DNA of 54,584 nucleotides from Halorubrum persicum (GTDB lineage: Archaea; Halobacteriota; Halobacteria; Halobacteriales; Haloferacaceae). Below the pieces are notes generated by a model. That model ran no database searches. It saw only the letters and a list, made by a program, of their open reading frames with translations, and was not told the DNA's origin. How positions within the stretch are numbered: the stretch's first letter is position 1; each line of letters starts with the position of its first letter. Positions 31,976-39,731 of this stretch are shown piece after piece. The position numbers and the translations under genes are program-made. Where the stretch lies: assembly GCF_002727125.1 (NCBI RefSeq), contig NZ_NHOA01000036.1:1-54584 (forward strand). Reading direction: 5' to 3'.

Positions 31976-33636
31976 GCCTCGAACGACCAGATTCCGTCGA
32001 CGACGGCGCCGTCGAGCGCACTCCGGACGAGCTGGAGGCGCTCCTGGGCGACCTCGTCGTCGACCGCGACGACCACCTGAACGCGCCCGGGTTCGTGATC
32101 CGGCCCGACACCGTTCAGGAGACGCTCTCGATCCTGAAAGAGCAGGCGGGGTACGACCACCTCTCGGTGGTCTCCGCTCAGGAGTACGAGAACCGCTACG
32201 AATCGATCTACCACCTGAAGAAGTTCGACGACCCGACCCAGGAGGTCAGCGTCGTCGTCCCCGCGGACAAGGACAACCCCGTCTCGGAGTCGGCCGAGCC
32301 GGTGTTCCGCACGGCGGACTGGCACGAGCGGGAGGCGTACGACCTGATCGGCATCGAGTACGACGATCACCCCGACCTGCGCCGGATCCTCCTGCCCGAG
32401 ACGTGGCAGGGCCACCCGCTCTCGATGGACTACGACAAGGACCGGCCGCAGATCGCCACGTTGCCGGAGCACGCGAACCCGCTCCAGGAGCACCACAAGG
32501 ACGCCGAGTCCGACACGATGTTCCTCAACATCGGGCCGCACCACCCGGCGACGCACGGCGTGCTCCACCTGAAGACGACGCTCGACGGCGAGCAGGTCAT
32601 CGACGTCGAGCCCGACATCGGCTACCTCCACCGGAGCGAGGAGCAGATGGCGCAGAACGGGACGTACCGGCACCAGATCATGCCGTACCCCGACCGCTGG
32701 GACTACATCTCGGCGGGCCTGCTCAACGAGTGGGCGTACGCCCGCGCGGCCGAGGACCTCGCCGACATCGAGGTGCCCGAGTACGCGCAGGTGATCCGCA
32801 CGATGGGCGCGGAGATGTGCCGGATCGCCGCGCACATGCTCGCGCTCGCCACCTTCGCGCTCGACATCAACGGCGACTTCACGGCGACGTTCATGTACGC
32901 CATCAACGACCGCGAGCGCGTCCAGAACCTCTTGGAGGATCTGACGGGGCAGCGGCTGATGTTCAACTACTTCCGTCTCGGCGGGGTCGTCTGGGACCTC
33001 CCCGAGCCCCGCGAGGAGTTCTTCTCGAAGACCCGCGACTTCCTCGACCAGCTCCCGGAGTCCATCGAGGAGTACCACAACCTCATCACCTCCAACGAGA
33101 TCTTCCAGATGCGGACGATCGATACCGGGGTTCTCCCCCCGGAGGTGGCGAAGAACTACGGCGCGACCGGTCCCGTCGCCCGCGGGTCGGGCGTCGACTA
33201 CGACCTGCGCCGCGACGACCCGTACGGCTACTACGACGAGCTCGACTGGGACGTGATCACCGAGGACGGCTGCGACAACTTCAGCCGCCTCCTCGTCCGG
33301 ATGCGCGAGGTCGAGGAGTCCGCGAAGATCATCGAGCAGTGCGTCGACCTGCTCGAGGACTGGCCCGAAGACGAGCGGAACATCCAGGCGAACGTGCCGC
33401 GCACGCTGCGCCCGGACGACGACACGGAGATCTACCGCGCCGTCGAGGGGGCGAAGGGCGAACTCGGCATCTACATCCGCGCGGACGGCACCGACAAACC
33501 CGCCCGCTTCAAGATCCGCTCACCGTGCTTCTCGAACCTCCAGACGCTCCCGGAGATGGCAAACGGGGAGTACATCCCCGACGTGGTCGCCGCGCTCGGT
33601 AGCCTGGACATCGTGCTCGGGGAGGTGGACCGCTGA
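31972..33636 (+). CDS. nuoCD: Fused complex I subunits C and D (NuoCD)
   Basis: A 554-residue fusion. The N-terminal ~170 residues are NuoC (30-kDa subunit): FRTADWHEREAYDLIGIEYD, then DLRRILLPETWQGHPL. The rest is NuoD (49-kDa subunit): GPHHPATHGVLHLKT, DIGYLHRSEEQMAQ, EMCRIAAHMLALATFALD and the C-terminal ADGTDKPARFKIRSPCFSNL. NuoD forms the quinone pocket with NuoB. The fusion is continuous with no frameshift and is also known from other organisms such as E. coli. It overlaps nuoB by four bases and nuoH by one. Confidence 0.95.
   Translation: MSLERPDSVDDGAVERTPDELEALLGDLVVDRDDHLNAPGFVIRPDTVQETLSILKEQAGYDHLSVVSAQEYENRYESIYHLKKFDDPTQEVSVVVPADKDNPVSESAEPVFRTADWHEREAYDLIGIEYDDHPDLRRILLPETWQGHPLSMDYDKDRPQIATLPEHANPLQEHHKDAESDTMFLNIGPHHPATHGVLHLKTTLDGEQVIDVEPDIGYLHRSEEQMAQNGTYRHQIMPYPDRWDYISAGLLNEWAYARAAEDLADIEVPEYAQVIRTMGAEMCRIAAHMLALATFALDINGDFTATFMYAINDRERVQNLLEDLTGQRLMFNYFRLGGVVWDLPEPREEFFSKTRDFLDQLPESIEEYHNLITSNEIFQMRTIDTGVLPPEVAKNYGATGPVARGSGVDYDLRRDDPYGYYDELDWDVITEDGCDNFSRLLVRMREVEESAKIIEQCVDLLEDWPEDERNIQANVPRTLRPDDDTEIYRAVEGAKGELGIYIRADGTDKPARFKIRSPCFSNLQTLPEMANGEYIPDVVAALGSLDIVLGEVDR
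33621..33628 (+). promoter_or_regulatory. Ribosome binding site of nuoH
   Basis: GGAGGTGG inside the end of nuoCD, seven bases before the nuoH ATG. A near-perfect match to the anti-Shine-Dalgarno complement. Confidence 0.65.
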
Positions 33637-34709
33637 TGGGGACGGCGCCCGCACAGCTGTTCCCCGAGTTCCTCGTCGACACGTTCGGGATCGACAGCAT
33701 CCTCGGCGATGTCGTGGCCTCCCTGATCGGGGCGGCGCTCGTCGCCAACATCATCCTCGCGTTCTCCGGCGTCGCCGGGCCGTGGGCGAAGCGGAAGATC
33801 ACCGCCGCGTTCACCGACCGTATCGCGGTCGACCGGATCGGGCCCTACGGGCTGCTCATCATTCCGGCGGCGGCGGTCCAGCTGCTCGCGAAGGAGCTCA
33901 TCATCCCCGAAGGCGTCGACCGCCCGACGTGGGACATCGCCCCGATCATCCTGCCGGCGTCGGCGATGCTCGGGTTCTCCGTCATTCCGATGGGGCATAT
34001 CGGGCCGCTGAACATCCATCTCGCCGATCCCGAAGTCGGACTGGCGCTGGTGTTCGCGTTCGCGTCCATCGCCTCGGTCTCCCTGGTGATGGCCGGCTAC
34101 GCGTCGAACAACAAGTACTCGCTGCTCGGCGGCCTCCGCGCCGTCGCGCAGAACCTCGCGTACGAGATTCCGCTCATCGTCACCGCGATGTCCGTCGTGA
34201 TCTTCGCGGGGACGCTTCAGATAAGCGGGGTCGTCGGGGCGCAGACGGAGACGCTCGTGACGATCGCCGGGGTCTCGATCCCGGCGTGGTTCGCGTTCGT
34301 GAACCCGTTCGCGTTCGTGCTGTTCCTCACGGCGAACATGGCGGAGATCGGCCGGAACCCGTTCGACATCCCCGAAGCGCCGACCGAGATCGTCGCCGGG
34401 TACCAGACGGAGTACTCCTCCGCGTACTTCGTCCTGTTCTACCTCGGCGAGTTCGTCCACATCTTCCTCGGCGGTGCGATCCTCTCCGTGGTCTTCCTCG
34501 GCGGCGCGTCCGGTCCGGGCCCGGAGAGCATCAGCTTCATCTGGTTCGTGGTGAAGGTCTGGGGCTTCTTCCTGTTCACGCAGTGGGCCCGTGCGGCGAT
34601 ACCTCGTGTCCGGATCGATCAGCTGATCGAGATCGGCTGGAAGGGAATGCTCGTGCTGTCGTTCGCGAACCTGGTGCTCACGGCCGTAATCGTGGGGGTG
34701 ATCGCGTAA
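33636..34709 (+). CDS. nuoH: Complex I subunit H (NuoH)
   Basis: A 357-residue membrane subunit that couples quinone reduction to the proton channels. About eight helices are visible. Family words: ERKITAAFTDR-like region read here as KRKITAAFTDRIAVDRIGPYG, LRAVAQNLAYEIPL, NPFDIPEAPTEIVAGYQTEYSS and WARAAIPRVRIDQLIEIGWK. The charged residues in these loops line the quinone entry path. Its ATG uses the A of the nuoCD TGA stop, and a strong ribosome binding site lies in the end of nuoCD. Confidence 0.95.
   Translation: MGTAPAQLFPEFLVDTFGIDSILGDVVASLIGAALVANIILAFSGVAGPWAKRKITAAFTDRIAVDRIGPYGLLIIPAAAVQLLAKELIIPEGVDRPTWDIAPIILPASAMLGFSVIPMGHIGPLNIHLADPEVGLALVFAFASIASVSLVMAGYASNNKYSLLGGLRAVAQNLAYEIPLIVTAMSVVIFAGTLQISGVVGAQTETLVTIAGVSIPAWFAFVNPFAFVLFLTANMAEIGRNPFDIPEAPTEIVAGYQTEYSSAYFVLFYLGEFVHIFLGGAILSVVFLGGASGPGPESISFIWFVVKVWGFFLFTQWARAAIPRVRIDQLIEIGWKGMLVLSFANLVLTAVIVGVIA
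34695..34703 (+). promoter_or_regulatory. Ribosome binding site of nuoI
   Basis: ggggtgatc, close to the full haloarchaeal consensus (GGAGGTGATC), seven bases before the nuoI ATG and inside the end of nuoH. Confidence 0.65.
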
Positions 34710-34710
34710 T

Positions 34711-35172
34711 ATGATTGGACTCATGAAATCCATGGCGACGACGATGAAGCACGCGCTGGACGGGAAGACGTTCACGGTGGAATACCCGGAGGAAGCGCCC
34801 GAGGTCAGCCCGCGCTTCCGCGGCGTCCACAAGTTCAGTCAGGAGCGGTGCATCTGGTGCCGCCAGTGCGAGAACGTCTGCCCGAACGACACGATTCAGA
34901 TCGTGCAGGACGAGCAGCGCAACGGCGAGCAGTACAACCTCCACATCGGCCAGTGCATCTACTGCCGGCTCTGTGAGGAGGTCTGCCCGGTCGACGCGAT
35001 CCTCCTGACACAGAACTTCGAGTTCACCGCGGACACGAAGGACGACTTCGTGTTCAACAAAGAACAGCTCAAGAACGTCCCGTGGTACAAGGGAATCGAC
35101 CCGCTGGAGTCCCGGAACCCCGATCGCGGCGCGTGGATCGGGGAGGGAGACGGCGAGGTCGACTACCAGTAG
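34711..35172 (+). CDS. nuoI: Complex I subunit I (NuoI), 8Fe ferredoxin
   Basis: A 153-residue peripheral subunit with two [4Fe-4S] clusters, N6a and N6b. Both cysteine sets are intact: CIWCRQCENVCPND and CIYCRLCEEVCPVD, each with the fourth Cys supplied by the other motif. It has no transmembrane helix. Since the E, F and G subunits are missing, NuoI is the likely entry point for electrons from an unknown donor. It lies one base after nuoH with a good ribosome binding site and 49 bases before nuoJ1. Confidence 0.95.
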   Translation: MIGLMKSMATTMKHALDGKTFTVEYPEEAPEVSPRFRGVHKFSQERCIWCRQCENVCPNDTIQIVQDEQRNGEQYNLHIGQCIYCRLCEEVCPVDAILLTQNFEFTADTKDDFVFNKEQLKNVPWYKGIDPLESRNPDRGAWIGEGDGEVDYQ

Positions 35173-35207
35173 CGGGCGCGTCTCGAAATCTTCAAAGGGA
35201 CTCTCAT

Positions 35208-35212
35208 AGGAG
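35208..35212 (+). promoter_or_regulatory. Ribosome binding site of nuoJ1
   Basis: AGGAG nine bases before the ATG at 35222, in the only sizeable gap (49 bases) of the operon. Confidence 0.5.
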
Positions 35213-35221
35213 ACACACACA

Positions 35222-35488
35222 ATGGTTTATGCTACCATCGCGTTCGGGCTGTTCGCCGCGGTCACGCTGGCGTTCGGCCTCGGGGTCGTCCTGGCGCGCG
35301 ACGTGTTCCACGCCGCGTTGCTTCTGGGCGGTGCCCTGACGAGCGTTGCGGTGCACTACGTGATGCTGCAGGCGGAGTTTATCGCCGCCATGCAGATCCT
35401 CGTCTACGTGGGCGGGGTCTTGATTCTCGTCACGTTCGCCGTGATGCTCACGCGATCGGACACGGAAACGGAGGTGAATAGCGCATGA
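35222..35488 (+). CDS. nuoJ1: Complex I subunit J, N-terminal part (NuoJ1)
   Basis: An 88-residue protein equal to the first three membrane helices of NuoJ. The family words are ARDVFHAALLLGGALTSVAVHYVMLQAEFIAAMQILVYVGGVLILVTFAVM-like, shown here around residues 25-75, with the AEF and YVGGVLIL elements intact. Bacterial NuoJ is a single protein of about 180 residues. Here it is split into two genes, and the second has its own strong ribosome binding site, so this is a genuine gene split and not a frameshift error. The same split is known in haloarchaea. Confidence 0.9.
   Translation: MVYATIAFGLFAAVTLAFGLGVVLARDVFHAALLLGGALTSVAVHYVMLQAEFIAAMQILVYVGGVLILVTFAVMLTRSDTETEVNSA
35470..35477 (+). 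promoter_or_regulatory. Ribosome binding site of nuoJ2
   Basis: GGAGGTGA, a full Shine-Dalgarno match, seven bases before the nuoJ2 ATG and inside the end of nuoJ1. Confidence 0.75.
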
Positions 35489-35844
35489 GTAACGATGGCT
35501 CCCGGAGCCGCGGGCGTCTCGTGCCCGCAATTGCGGTCGGACTCCTGTTCGTCATCATGGCCCTGACCGCGCTGTCGGCCGAATTCGGCGCGGTCGGGGG
35601 CTTCCCGGCGGACGCGTCGATCGTCCACAACATCGGGTACGCCCTCTTCAACCTCGGCGAGTACGAGCTCGGCTCGGTGCCGTCCGAGGGCTTCCTGGCG
35701 GCGTTCCTGATCGCGGCTGTCGCACTCGACGTGGCCGTCGACGGCGCCGTCTACCTGGCGAAACGCGAGGAGGACGGTTCCATCGTCGCCGCGGTGGGCA
35801 AGGCGCTTACTGACGGCGGGCAAGAGGGGGGTGAGCGGAAATGA
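35485..35844 (+). CDS. nuoJ2: Complex I subunit J, C-terminal part (NuoJ2)
   Basis: A 119-residue protein with two hydrophobic helices (about 13-35 and 68-90) separated by a loop VHNIGYALFNLGEYELGSVPSEG. The sequence around SVPSEGFLAAFLIAAVALDVA resembles the last helices of NuoJ, where NIGxALF-type words precede the final segment. It overlaps nuoJ1 upstream and nuoK downstream by four bases (ATGA). Recognition rests largely on position, because this half of NuoJ is poorly conserved. Confidence 0.85.
   Translation: MSNDGSRSRGRLVPAIAVGLLFVIMALTALSAEFGAVGGFPADASIVHNIGYALFNLGEYELGSVPSEGFLAAFLIAAVALDVAVDGAVYLAKREEDGSIVAAVGKALTDGGQEGGERK
35824..35833 (+). promoter_or_regulatory. Ribosome binding site of nuoK
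   Basis: gaggggggtga, seven bases before the nuoK ATG, inside the end of nuoJ2. Confidence 0.55.
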
Positions 35845-36161
35845 CCGCTGTCGCCGCTTCGATACCGCCCCAGTGGTACCTGCTGCTCGCCACCGCCGTG
35901 TTCTGTATCGGCCTGTTCGGCGTGCTCACGCGGAACGACGCGCTGTACTTCCTGATGAGCGTCGAGCTCATGATGAACGCCGCGAACATCAACTTCGTCG
36001 CGTTCGCGCTGTACTACGGTGACCTCACGGGACAGGTGTTCGCGCTGTTCGTCATCGCGCTCGCGGCCGCAGAGGTCGCGATCGGGATCGGCATCATCCT
36101 CGTGTTGTACCGCAACTTCGGCGTCACCGACGTGACCGTTCCAACGGAGATGAGGTGGTAA
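35841..36161 (+). CDS. nuoK: Complex I subunit K (NuoK)
   Basis: A 106-residue, three-helix membrane subunit. The two glutamates used in proton transfer are visible: one in LMSVELMMNAANINFVAF and one in AAAEVAIGIGIILVLYRNFG. FCIGLFGVLTRNDALYFLMSVE is the family word leading into helix 2. Its ATG overlaps the nuoJ2 stop, and nuoL follows after one base. Confidence 0.95.
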   Translation: MTAVAASIPPQWYLLLATAVFCIGLFGVLTRNDALYFLMSVELMMNAANINFVAFALYYGDLTGQVFALFVIALAAAEVAIGIGIILVLYRNFGVTDVTVPTEMRW

Positions 36162-36162
36162 C

Positions 36163-38205
36163 ATGATAGACGTGTTCTCATACGTTCCGGCGATCGTTCT
36201 CCTCCCGTTCTTCTCGTTCCTGGTCGCCCTCGGTGTCGGCAAACACCTTCCGAAGGGCGGCGCCTTCGGCGGCATCGCGGCGACGGCGGGATCGTTCCTG
36301 CTCTCGCTGTGGGTGCTCGCGACGGTCGCGGGCGGGGAGGCGGCGAACCGTACGCTCTACACGTGGGCCGACGCAGGCGGGATCGGTCCGACGGACATCG
36401 AACTGTCCTTCGGGATCCTGATCGACCCGCTGTCGGCGCTCATGCTCGTCATCGTGACGCTCGTGGCGCTTCTGGTCCACGTGTTCTCGCTCGGCTACAT
36501 GAACGACGAGGGCGAGACGGGGCTCCCCCGGTACTACGCCGGGCTCGGGCTGTTCTCGGCCTCGATGCTCGGATTCGTCGTCGCCGACAACCTCCTGATG
36601 GCGTTCATGTTCTTCGAGCTGGTCGGGCTCTGCTCGTACCTGCTCATCGGGTTCCACTTCCGAGAGCCCGGGCCGCCGTCGGCGGCGAAGAAGGCGTTCC
36701 TCGTCACCCGGTTCGGTGACTACTTCTTCCTGATCGGCGTCGTCGCCGTGCTCGCGACGTTCGGCACGGCGCAGTTCGCCGGTGAGGGGTCGTTCCCGGC
36801 GCTCGCCGAGGCGGCGCTCAACGGCTCCGGATCGGTCGCATGGACGCCCGGCGGAGTCGAACTGCAGACGTGGCTCACGGTCGTCGGCCTGCTCGTGTTA
36901 GGCGGCGTCGTCGGGAAGTCCGCGCAGTTCCCGCTCCACACGTGGCTCCCCGACGCGATGGAGGGCCCGACGCCCGTCTCCGCGCTGATCCACGCCGCGA
37001 CGATGGTGGCGGCCGGCGTCTACCTCGTCGCGCGCATGTACGGGTTCTACGCGCTGTCGCCGACGGCGCTCGCGATCATCGCCTTCATCGGCGGCTTCAC
37101 CGCGCTGTTCGCGGCGACGATGGGGCTCGTGAAAGACGAGCTGAAGCAGGTGCTCGCGTACTCCACCATCTCGCAGTACGGCTACATGATGCTCGCGCTC
37201 GGCGCGGGCGGGTACGTGGCCGCGGTCTTCCACCTGACCACCCACGCCTTCTTCAAGGCCCTGCTGTTCCTCGGCGCCGGTGCGGTCATCATCGCGATGC
37301 ATCACAACGAGGACATGTGGGACATGGGGGGGCTCAAATCGAAGATGCCGGTGACGTACTACACGTTCCTCGCCGGGTCGCTCGCGCTCGCGGGCATCTT
37401 CCCGTTCGCCGGCTTCTGGTCGAAAGACGAGATCCTCTACGAGGCGCTCGTGCACGGCCTCAACGACCCGCTGCTGCTCGGCGGCTACCTGATGGGACTG
37501 CTCGCGGTGCCGGTCACCGCCTTCTACACCTTCCGAATGGTGTTCCTGACGTTCCACGGCGAGCCCCGGAGCGCGACCGCTCGCGACCCCGAACCCGTTC
37601 GCTGGAACGTGAAGGGGCCACTGACGGTGCTGGGCGTGCTCGCGGTGGTCACCGGATTCATCAACATGGTGCCGGTCCAGAAGGTGCTCGGAGTGGAGGG
37701 GATCGACCTGCTCCACCTGTGGCTCGACAACCATTGGGGCGGCATCGACGGCCTCTCCTCGCACCACTACGCGGACATCGGTCCGTACAGTAGCGGGTAT
37801 CTCGTCGGCGGCGAGGTCGGTACGGTGCTCGTCGGCGCGGCCGTCTCGCTCGGCCTGGCGCTGGGCGGGCTCCTCGTTGCCTGGCGGCTCTACAACGTTC
37901 CGTCGCCGACGGAGCACACGGCGAAGCTCGGCGGGATCAAAGACGTGCTGTACAACAACTACTACTTGGACGAACTGCAGGTATGGCTCGCGTATCGCAC
38001 CGAAGACGTCGCCGGCGGCGCTAACACCTTCGATCAGGGGATCATCGACGGCGTCGTCAACGGCGTCTCGTCGGTGAGCCTCTTCGGCGGGAGCCGGGTT
38101 CGCCGGCTCCAGAGCGGCGTGGTGTCGCAGTACGCCACGCTGCTCACGCTGGGGCTCGTCGCGCTGCTGCTCGCGCTCGGCGTGAGCGGGGGGTGGTTCC
38201 TATGA
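36163..38205 (+). CDS. nuoL: Complex I subunit L (NuoL), antiporter-like
   Basis: A 680-residue antiporter-type subunit, the outermost proton channel with the long lateral helix. Family words: SFGILIDPLSALMLVIVTLVA, the channel glutamate and lysine in MFFELVGLCSYLLIGF and GGVVGKSAQFPLHTWLPDAMEGPTPVSALIHAATMV, DELKQVLAYSTISQYGYMML and HAFFKALLFLGAGAVI. The C-terminal part (GVNGVSSVSLFGGSRVRRLQSG) belongs to the lateral helix region. A GAGGTGG site four bases before the ATG supports the start, and it overlaps nuoM by four bases. Confidence 0.96.
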   Translation: MIDVFSYVPAIVLLPFFSFLVALGVGKHLPKGGAFGGIAATAGSFLLSLWVLATVAGGEAANRTLYTWADAGGIGPTDIELSFGILIDPLSALMLVIVTLVALLVHVFSLGYMNDEGETGLPRYYAGLGLFSASMLGFVVADNLLMAFMFFELVGLCSYLLIGFHFREPGPPSAAKKAFLVTRFGDYFFLIGVVAVLATFGTAQFAGEGSFPALAEAALNGSGSVAWTPGGVELQTWLTVVGLLVLGGVVGKSAQFPLHTWLPDAMEGPTPVSALIHAATMVAAGVYLVARMYGFYALSPTALAIIAFIGGFTALFAATMGLVKDELKQVLAYSTISQYGYMMLALGAGGYVAAVFHLTTHAFFKALLFLGAGAVIIAMHHNEDMWDMGGLKSKMPVTYYTFLAGSLALAGIFPFAGFWSKDEILYEALVHGLNDPLLLGGYLMGLLAVPVTAFYTFRMVFLTFHGEPRSATARDPEPVRWNVKGPLTVLGVLAVVTGFINMVPVQKVLGVEGIDLLHLWLDNHWGGIDGLSSHHYADIGPYSSGYLVGGEVGTVLVGAAVSLGLALGGLLVAWRLYNVPSPTEHTAKLGGIKDVLYNNYYLDELQVWLAYRTEDVAGGANTFDQGIIDGVVNGVSSVSLFGGSRVRRLQSGVVSQYATLLTLGLVALLLALGVSGGWFL

Positions 38206-39731
38206 TGATCGAAGCCCTCATCGGGTTCACGTTCGTGGCCGCGCTCCTCGTGCTGCTCGCTCCGGACGAGTGGGCGGGGCGACTCGCGTTCGCGTTCAGC
38301 CTGCTCCCGTTCGCCGGGGCGCTGTACCTCTGGTCCGGCTTCGACGGTGCCGGCAACGCCCTCACGGGCGGCGACATCGCGTACGCGACGCAGATCGAGT
38401 GGCTGGAGGTCGGCGGTCGGACCGTGTCGTGGTTCGTCGGCGTCGACGGGATCAGCCTCCCGCTCGTCGTGCTCACGACGTTCCTCGTCCCGCTCGCGAT
38501 CGTGAGCGCGTGGACGCCGATCGACGCCCGCCAGAGTCAGTTCTACGGGCTCATGCTGTTCATGGAGGCGAACCTCCTCGGCGTGTTCACCGCGCTTGAC
38601 TTCTTCCTCTGGTTCGTCTTCTGGGAGGCCGTCCTCGTGCCGATGTACTTCCTCATCGGCGTCTGGGGCGGTCCCCGCCGGAAGTACGCCGCGATCAAGT
38701 TCTTCGTGTACACGAACGCGGCGTCGCTGTTGATGTTCATCGGCTTCATGTCGCTGACGTTCGCGCTCGGCGACACGCAGTCGTTCGCGCTGCCGGAGAT
38801 CACGCAGGCGATCGCCAGCGGCGGCTTGGAGACGTGGTTCGGCATCTCGCCGGACCGGATCGCGATGATCGCGTTCGTCGCGATGTTCGCCGGCTTCGCG
38901 GTGAAGGTCCCGATCGTGCCGGTGCACACGTGGCTCCCGGACGCTCACGTCGAGGCGCCGACGCCGGTGTCGGTGCTGCTGGCGGGCGTCCTCCTGAAGA
39001 TGGGAACGTACGCGCTGCTCCGGTTCAACTTCACGATGCTCCCGGACCAGGCGTCCGCGCTCGCGGTCCCGATCGCCGCTATCGCCGTCATCAGCGTCAT
39101 CTACGGCGCGATGCTGGCGCTGGCGCAGAAGGATCTCAAGCGGATCGTCGCGTACTCCTCGGTCTCGTCGATGGGGTACGTCATCCTCGGGCTGGTCGTG
39201 TTCACCGAGTACGGCGTCGGCGGCGCGACGTTCCAGATGGTCGCGCACGGCCTCATCTCGGGGCTGATGTTCATGGCCGTCGGCGTCATCTACAACGCGA
39301 CGCACACGCGGATGGTCGGCGACATGTCCGGCATGGCCGACCGGATGCCCGTCGCGGTCGGCATCCTCGTCGCCGGCGCGTTCGGGTACATGGGGCTCCC
39401 GCTGATGGCCGGCTTCGCCGGTGAGTTCTTCATCTTCGTGGGCTCGTTCTCCGCTCCGGCGCTGCCGTACGCGCCGCTCTTCACGGCGCTCGCGATGTTC
39501 GGTATCGTCATCGTCGCCGGCTACCTGCTGTCGGCGATGCAGAGCACGCTGTTCGGGCCGTTCGAGCTCGAAACCGACTACGAGGTCGGTCCCGCGCCGT
39601 TCCACGACGTCGCCCCGCTCGCGGTGCTGCTGGTGGCGATCATCGTGCTCGGCGTGGCGCCCGACATCTTCTTCGAGATGATCCGTGACGCTGCCCTTCC
39701 CGTGGTCGAGGGGGTGACTATCAATGGTTAA
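38202..39731 (+). CDS. nuoM: Complex I subunit M (NuoM), antiporter-like
   Basis: A 509-residue antiporter-like subunit with about 14 helices. Family words: VDGISLPLVVLTTFLVPLA, the channel Glu in FFLWFVFWEAVLVPMYFLIGVWGG, the key lysine in AGFAVKVPIVPVHTWLPDAHVEAPTPVSVLLAG, LAQKDLKRIVAYSSVSSMGYV and GAFGYMGLPLMAGFAGEF. The start is ATG 38202 in an ATGATG; it overlaps the nuoL stop. ATG 38205 would be one residue shorter. It overlaps nuoN by eight bases. Confidence 0.95.
   Translation: MMIEALIGFTFVAALLVLLAPDEWAGRLAFAFSLLPFAGALYLWSGFDGAGNALTGGDIAYATQIEWLEVGGRTVSWFVGVDGISLPLVVLTTFLVPLAIVSAWTPIDARQSQFYGLMLFMEANLLGVFTALDFFLWFVFWEAVLVPMYFLIGVWGGPRRKYAAIKFFVYTNAASLLMFIGFMSLTFALGDTQSFALPEITQAIASGGLETWFGISPDRIAMIAFVAMFAGFAVKVPIVPVHTWLPDAHVEAPTPVSVLLAGVLLKMGTYALLRFNFTMLPDQASALAVPIAAIAVISVIYGAMLALAQKDLKRIVAYSSVSSMGYVILGLVVFTEYGVGGATFQMVAHGLISGLMFMAVGVIYNATHTRMVGDMSGMADRMPVAVGILVAGAFGYMGLPLMAGFAGEFFIFVGSFSAPALPYAPLFTALAMFGIVIVAGYLLSAMQSTLFGPFELETDYEVGPAPFHDVAPLAVLLVAIIVLGVAPDIFFEMIRDAALPVVEGVTING
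39708..39717 (+). promoter_or_regulatory. Ribosome binding site of nuoN
   Basis: gagggggtga, six bases before the nuoN ATG, inside the end of nuoM. Confidence 0.6.

Noticed and set aside
35222..35844. nuoJ as two genes read as a frameshift error
   Set aside because: The second part has a full ribosome binding site (GGAGGTGA) and its own ATG, and the split is known in haloarchaea.
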